Source of the DNA: Gemmatimonadota bacterium
GTDB lineage: Bacteria > Gemmatimonadota > Gemmatimonadetes > Longimicrobiales > Longimicrobiaceae
Direction: 5' to 3'
Length of the DNA: 10,805 nucleotides
Assembly: GCA_019348475.1 (NCBI GenBank)
Contig: JAHWJJ010000104.1
Span: 1 to 10,805 of the forward strand
A model generated the notes under the pieces. The model did no database searches. It was given only the letters and a program-made list of their open reading frames with translations, and had not been told where the DNA came from. The position numbers were made by a program, and so were the translations under genes. Of this stretch, positions 7,500-10,805 are shown piece by piece (position 1 is the first letter of the stretch; every line of letters starts with the position of its first letter).

Positions 7500-7686
7500 A
7501 ATCGTATCTGACGAAATGAAATCTCGCGCATGTTGCGCAAGATGTGCTCGAACCCGCTGGAGCCGTTGCAAACGCTGGAGTTTGCCTGTCGGTATCGGAG
7601 CGGGTCCGAACTTGGCGCGGCTCATTCGTGGGGCTTCGGAATCGCGTCGCGTGAGGGATGCGCGCCCGCAGGGCCGAGAACCTGGA

Positions 7687-7721
7687 GCGGCGGGGCAACA
7701 GCAGTATCGTTGCCCCGCCGC
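7687..7721. repeat. Long perfect hairpin, first of a related pair
   Basis: GCGGCGGGGCAAC (7687-7699) pairs perfectly over 13 bp with GTTGCCCCGCCGC (7709-7721) around the 9-nt loop AGCAGTATC. There is no U tract, so it does not look like an intrinsic terminator. It shares the core GGCAAC-N5-TATC-GTTGCC with the hairpin at 7734-7770 whose core starts 48 bp later, which suggests a REP-like palindromic element. Confidence 0.75.
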
Positions 7722-7733
7722 GGAAGGGGCTCG

Positions 7734-7770
7734 GCGCCGTTGGCAACGGTTGTATCGTTGCCTACGGCGC
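7734..7770. repeat. Second related hairpin of the pair
   Basis: GCGCCGTTGGCAAC (7734-7747) pairs with GTTGCCTACGGCGC (7757-7770) with one mismatch out of 14 around the 9-nt loop GGTTGTATC. Core, loop length and the TATC loop end match the hairpin at 7687-7721, but the outer stem bases differ between the copies. In both, the stems remain paired. Confidence 0.7.
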
Positions 7771-7858
7771 GCGCAGCCCGGCCCGCAGCGCAGCGGAGGG
7801 ACACGCCCAAAACCGCCGTTCGTCCTGTTTGGTTCCGGCTACGCCGGGTCAGGAAATC

Positions 7859-7887
7859 GGGAATAAGGGAGGAGGGAATAGGGAGGG
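7859..7887 (+). repeat. G-tract cluster with quadruplex potential
   Basis: Five GGG runs at 7859-7861, 7867-7869, 7874-7876, 7881-7883 and 7885-7887 are separated by loops of 5, 4, 4 and 1 nt. This satisfies the common G3+N1-7 quadruplex pattern. The GGGAATA units resemble the GGGAACA tract after kup. The cluster lies about 150 nt upstream of the TonB-like start codon. Confidence 0.6.
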
Positions 7888-8023
7888 CCTGACGAGAGGC
7901 CGCCGGTTCGGGTGCCGCGGCTTTGCCGCAGGGCCGGCGAGTGGAACCTGCACCCTGTTGCGTCCGTAGGGATCAACCGGTGCCCCAGCGAGGTAATAAC
8001 CGGCCGCACCCGACCCGAGGGAC

Positions 8024-8030
8024 AGGAGAG
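8024..8030 (+). promoter_or_regulatory. Ribosome binding site deciding the TonB-like start
   Basis: AGGAGAG lies 7 nt before GTG 8038. It supports this GTG over the in-frame ATG at 7912, which would put 42 residues without hydrophobic character before the membrane anchor. Confidence 0.8.
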
Positions 8031-8037
8031 CACAGCG

Positions 8038-8853
8038 GTGTTCGAGCACGTGGAGGGCATCCGGAAAAAGGACCGGCGTGGTACGCTGCCCGCGGCAGCG
8101 GCCGCGGCGGTCGCGCATTTGTGCCTGGTCGCGCTGCTGATCTGGGGGATCCGCAACGACGTGCTGCTGGCCGTAGACCCGGCGGGAACGGGTCCGGTGC
8201 TGCGGTTTCCGGAGGGTGGCGGCGGCGGAGGAGGAGGAAGCGGCGGCGAGGAGATGGTGTCGTACGTGGAGCTGGCCGCGCCGGCGCCACAGCCGGAGGC
8301 CGTGGTCGAGACGGTGCCGGAGGAGGAGGTGCTGATTCCGCCCGAGCCCACGCCCGTCCCCGAGCCGCCGCAGCCGGAAGCGCCGAAGACGGAGACCCCG
8401 CAGACGCGCCCCGCCGCCACCACTCCCGGGCCGGCCAGCCCCGGCGCGCAGGCGGGAACCGGCGGGGGACAGGGCACCGGGAGCGGGCCCGGCGAGGGCT
8501 CGGGCGTGGGCCCGGGCTCCGGCGGCGGCAGCGGAGGCGGCGACGGAGGCGGCATCGGCGCGGGGCAGGGGCCAGGCCAGGGCGGCGGCGGACGCATCCG
8601 CCCGCCGACCACCGACGTGCTGCTGATCCCGCCCGACCGCCCGAACGGCGTCGCCAGCCAGGAGATCACCATTCGCGTCACGGTGGACGTGCGCGGGCGC
8701 GTGCGCGAGGCGCGCCTCACCGGCTCTACAGGCAACCGCGGCTTTGACGAGCGCGTCCGGCGCTGGGCGCTCAGCCTGGTGTTCCGTCCCGCCGTCGACA
8801 CCGAGACCAACCGGCCCGTCGAAGCGACGACCGAGGTAAAGGTCTTCGTCTAA
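8038..8853 (+). CDS. TonB-like energy transducer with Gly/Pro-rich linker
   Basis: TonB proteins pass proton-motive-force energy from ExbB/ExbD in the inner membrane to TonB-dependent outer-membrane receptors. The 271-residue product has the expected order. A short basic cytoplasmic N-terminus (GIRKKDRRG) precedes one membrane segment at about 18-37 (LPAAAAAAVAHLCLVALLIW). A poly-Gly patch follows (60-70), then a Pro/Glu-rich stretch (81-130), a very Gly-rich stretch (131-186) and a TonB C-terminal domain (207-271). That domain reads ITIRVTVDVRGRVREARL, GNRGFDERVRRWAL, LVFRPA, then NRPVEATTEVKVF, the usual ending. GTG start with AGGAGAG 7 nt upstream. No exbB, exbD or receptor gene is adjacent, so its partners are unknown. 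A gliding or secretion-type TonB homologue is an alternative within the same fold. Confidence 0.88.
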   Translation: MFEHVEGIRKKDRRGTLPAAAAAAVAHLCLVALLIWGIRNDVLLAVDPAGTGPVLRFPEGGGGGGGGSGGEEMVSYVELAAPAPQPEAVVETVPEEEVLIPPEPTPVPEPPQPEAPKTETPQTRPAATTPGPASPGAQAGTGGGQGTGSGPGEGSGVGPGSGGGSGGGDGGGIGAGQGPGQGGGGRIRPPTTDVLLIPPDRPNGVASQEITIRVTVDVRGRVREARLTGSTGNRGFDERVRRWALSLVFRPAVDTETNRPVEATTEVKVFV

Positions 8854-9229
8854 CGCCCGGGCCTGCGGCACGTCCGCGTATCATCATCCTCCCGGCCGGC
8901 ATCGCATCCCAGGTGCCGCCCCGGGAACAACTCTCGCAGGCGCTCGGACACGAGTCGTGCCACCGAGGCGTGATCAGCCCCTCCGCTCCACCGTCTCACC
9001 CCCCGGTCTCCCTCCGCCGGCCTCCGTTCCCCCTCCCCTCCCCGGCCTCGTCCGGTCCTCGATTCGTGGCGTGCTGCCCCTGCGCGATTTGCTCGCGGTA
9101 CAGGAGCGGCAATGCGCAAACGAGGATCGTCTTCGCCTGAAGGACGGGGCTGCGGTTGCCTCTCCACGCGCGGTCCGCCTACATTGGCGCTCCCGGACCG
9201 AACTGCTACGCATCCCGATCGATCGGACG
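8854..9229. other. Intergenic gap before yajQ, no gene seen
   Basis: About 375 bases. An 8-bp palindrome GCCCGGGC (8855-8862) follows the TonB-like stop, but there is no U tract. The middle (about 8960-9060) is C-rich with runs of CCTCC/CCCC. Towards the end lies a promoter-like pair (9156-9185). ORFs on either strand here lack domains and are Arg/Pro-rich. Confidence 0.6.
9156..9185 (+). promoter_or_regulatory. Candidate promoter for yajQ
   Basis: TTGCCT (9156-9161) and TACATT (9180-9185) are 18 bp apart. The expected transcript would start near 9192, about 38 nt before the ATG at 9230. The match to consensus is partial, so the call is moderate. Confidence 0.4.
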
Positions 9230-9733
9230 ATGGCAAAGACCTCTACCTTCGACATCACCTCCAGCGTAGACCTGCAGGAGGTGGACAACGCCGTGAACCA
9301 GGCGCACAAGGAAGTGCAGCAGCGCTACGACTTCAAGGGCGCCACGGCCGAGATCGAATTCAGCAAGAAGGACGGCACCCTCAAGCTGCTGGCCGATGAC
9401 GAGTACAAGCTCACGGCGCTGGTCGACATCATCCAGAGCAAGCTGATCAAGCGCGGCGTGCCCATCCGCAACCTGGACTACGGCACCGTCGAACAGGCGT
9501 TCGGCGGAAAGGCGCGGCAGACCATCACCCTGGTGCAGAGCATCAGCACCGAAAAGGGAAAGGAGATCGTCCGTTCGATCAAGGACGCGGGGTTCAAGAA
9601 GGTGAACGCGCAGATCCAGGACGAGCAGGTGCGCGTCACCAGCCCCTCGATCGACGAGCTGCAGGCCGTGATCGCGCACCTGAAGAAGCAGGACTTCGGG
9701 CTGGAGCTTTCGTTCGGCAACTTCCGCTCGTAG
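9230..9733 (+). CDS. yajQ: YajQ family nucleotide-binding protein
   Basis: A 167-residue cytoplasmic protein of the YajQ family (E. coli YajQ 163 residues). The hallmark start [19 protein letters not shown], the [13 protein letters not shown] segment (32-44), [22 protein letters not shown], the [15 protein letters not shown] strand and the [24 protein letters not shown] and [16 protein letters not shown] ending are all present. Together they form the two-subdomain alpha/beta fold. Family members bind nucleotides, and some Xanthomonas and Pseudomonas members bind cyclic di-GMP and influence transcription; binding here is inferred only. ATG 9230 is chosen because the family begins a few residues before FDITS. 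The frame stays open upstream to 8957, but that part is unrelated. GGA at 9225-9227 is a weak ribosome binding site. The hemL gene follows after 73 nt. Confidence 0.95.
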   Translation: MAKTSTFDITSSVDLQEVDNAVNQAHKEVQQRYDFKGATAEIEFSKKDGTLKLLADDEYKLTALVDIIQSKLIKRGVPIRNLDYGTVEQAFGGKARQTITLVQSISTEKGKEIVRSIKDAGFKKVNAQIQDEQVRVTSPSIDELQAVIAHLKKQDFGLELSFGNFRS

Positions 9734-9742
9734 GCGCACGCA

Positions 9743-9773
9743 CGCCCCCGCGCCCGGCATGGACGCGGGGGCG
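9743..9773. terminator. Hairpin between yajQ and hemL
   Basis: CGCCCCCGCG (9743-9752) pairs perfectly with CGCGGGGGCG (9764-9773) around an 11-nt loop, 9 nt after the yajQ stop. It lacks a U tract, so it may be a weak or factor-assisted terminator or an mRNA-end stabilizer. The loop contains an ATG (9759) in frame with hemL. Confidence 0.35.
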
Positions 9774-9806
9774 CCGGACGAGCGCGCTTTCCCGTCGCTG
9801 GAGAGG

Positions 9807-10805
9807 ATGACGATTTCAGACGAAGCGGCACACGCCGGGGCCGCGGCGCGGAACGCGAACAGCCGCGCCCTCTTTCGCCGCGCCTGCCAGGTCACCCCGG
9901 GCGGCGTGAGCTCGCCCGTGCGCGCCTTTCGCGGGGTGGGCGGCGAGCCGTTCTTCGTCGATCGCGCGCACGGGTCGCGGCTGTGGGACGCGGACGGGAA
10001 CGAGTACATCGACTACGTCCTTTCCTGGGGGCCGCTGATCCTGGGGCACGCCCACCCCGCCGTGGTCCGCGCGGTGGCGGAGGCGGCGGCGCGCGGCACC
10101 AGCTACGGCGCGCCCGCGGCGGCGGAGGTGGAGCTGGCGGAGGCGGTGCGCGGATTTTTTCCGTCGATGGAGCGGCTGCGCTTCGTCAACAGCGGCACGG
10201 AGGCGACGATGAGCGCCGTGCGGCTGGCGCGCGGCTTTACCGGGCGGGAGCTGATCCTGAAGTTCGACGGGTGCTACCACGGGCACGGCGACTCGTTCCT
10301 GGTGAAGGCGGGGAGCGGCGTGGCCACGCTGGGGCTGCCCAACTCCCCCGGCGTCCCGGCGGCGCTGTCCGAGCTGACGCTGACGGCGCCGTTCAACGAC
10401 CTGCAGGCGGTGGAGACGGCGTTCCGCGCGCACGCCGGCGCCATCGCCTGCGTGATCCTGGAGCCGGTGGTGGGGAACGCCGGCTTCATCGCCCCGGACC
10501 CGGGGTTTCTTGAGGCGCTGCGGCGGATCACCGAAGCGGACGGCGCGCTACTGGTGTTCGACGAGGTGATGACGGGGTTCCGCGTGGCTCCGGGGGGCGC
10601 GCAGGAGCGGTTCGGCATTCGCCCGGACCTCACCACGCTGGGAAAGGTGATCGGCGGCGGACTCCCCGTGGGCGCGTACGGCGGGCGGGCGGACGTGATG
10701 GAGTGGGTGGCGCCCGTCGGCCCGGTATACCAGGCGGGCACGCTCTCCGGCAACCCGCTGGCGATGGCGGCCGGGCTGGCGCAGCTGCGCATCCTGCGCG
10801 ACGAG
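9807..10805 (+). CDS. hemL: Glutamate-1-semialdehyde 2,1-aminomutase (3' partial)
   Basis: Converts glutamate-1-semialdehyde to 5-aminolevulinate in the C5 route of tetrapyrrole synthesis, using PLP in the cytoplasm. 333 residues are present; about 95-100 C-terminal residues lie beyond the window end. Class III aminotransferase features are clear: [12 protein letters not shown] (30-41), [18 protein letters not shown] (67-84), [20 protein letters not shown] (128-147), CYHGHGD (156-162), the PLP-binding Asp in FDEVMTGFR (D252), the Schiff-base lysine in [16 protein letters not shown] (K280) and [17 protein letters not shown] (307-323). ATG 9807 is taken as start. GGAGAGG abuts it directly with almost no spacing, so the in-frame ATG 9759 (16 residues longer, but sitting in a hairpin loop) remains possible. 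The presence of hemL implies the glutamyl-tRNA pathway and not ALA synthase. Confidence 0.97.
   Translation, partial: MTISDEAAHAGAAARNANSRALFRRACQVTPGGVSSPVRAFRGVGGEPFFVDRAHGSRLWDADGNEYIDYVLSWGPLILGHAHPAVVRAVAEAAARGTSYGAPAAAEVELAEAVRGFFPSMERLRFVNSGTEATMSAVRLARGFTGRELILKFDGCYHGHGDSFLVKAGSGVATLGLPNSPGVPAALSELTLTAPFNDLQAVETAFRAHAGAIACVILEPVVGNAGFIAPDPGFLEALRRITEADGALLVFDEVMTGFRVAPGGAQERFGIRPDLTTLGKVIGGGLPVGAYGGRADVMEWVAPVGPVYQAGTLSGNPLAMAAGLAQLRILRDE

Larger units (their letters stand above)
7483..8037. other. Gene-free, repeat-rich gap between kup and the TonB-like gene
   Basis: About 550 bases without a convincing gene. It starts with a GGGAACA tandem tract (7483-7499), then has TTGCGCAA (7533-7540), a small inverted repeat GCAAAC/GTTTGC (7568-7585), two related long hairpins (7687-7721 and 7734-7770), a second G-tract cluster (7859-7887) and the ribosome binding site of the next gene. 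Short ORFs on both strands are Arg/Ala/Pro-rich and follow the repeats. No clear terminator for kup and no convincing promoter for the next gene were found. Confidence 0.65.

Noticed and set aside
7516..7969. Small + strand ORFs of 100-120 residues between kup and the TonB-like gene
   Set aside because: They overlap each other in different frames, follow hairpins and G tracts, and are Arg/Ala/Gly-rich without homology I recognise.
7994..7999. TAATAA as a -10 box for the TonB-like gene
   Set aside because: No acceptable -35 box at 16-18 bp; the nearest TTGCGT (7958) is 30 bp away.
8855..8862. GCCCGGGC as terminator of the TonB-like gene
   Set aside because: Only an 8-base palindrome with no loop and no following T run.
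8850..9236. 128-residue minus-strand ORF before yajQ
   Set aside because: Arg/Gly-rich composition, no domain, overlaps the proposed yajQ promoter and the TonB-like stop.

Overview
The window is a high-GC (roughly 70% by eye) bacterial chromosome segment. All genes lie on the + strand and are mostly housekeeping. The gene content, the composition and the style of the intergenic repeats suggest a Gemmatimonadota-type organism, perhaps Longimicrobium-like. That is inference; nothing here proves the taxon. No phage, transposase, CRISPR, tRNA or rRNA gene was seen.

Layout. 1-2139 is a tightly packed, translationally coupled trio: the 3' part of an M23 (MepM-like) cell-wall endopeptidase, hisA (8-nt overlap) and a 76-residue protein resembling the C-terminal domain of ribosomal protein bL12 (1-nt overlap with hisA). 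2140-3086 is a gene-free stretch. It holds a putative dispersed-repeat fragment, a hairpin terminator and an indel-free array of 22 ten-base units (2671-2890). 3087-4139 is a low-specificity L-threonine aldolase. 4140-4298 is a recA leader with a plausible promoter and several inverted repeats. 4299-5342 is recA, closed by a 17-bp UUCG-loop bidirectional terminator. 5404-5589 is a structured leader before kup, the K+ uptake permease (5590-7482, GTG start proposed). 7483-8037 is a second gene-free, repeat-rich stretch with two similar long hairpins and two GGGAAYA-type G tracts. 8038-8853 is an orphan TonB-like energy transducer with a long Gly/Pro linker. 9230-9733 is a YajQ-family protein. 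9807-10805 is hemL (glutamate-1-semialdehyde aminomutase), cut off by the window end.

The genes serve separate jobs (wall remodelling, histidine and heme synthesis, amino-acid metabolism, recombination, K+ uptake, outer-membrane energization, nucleotide signalling), so this does not look like one dedicated system. The least explained elements are the 10-bp array, the twin hairpins, the bL12-CTD-like small protein and the leaders of recA and kup. Many long antisense ORFs are GC-driven shadows and are not annotated.
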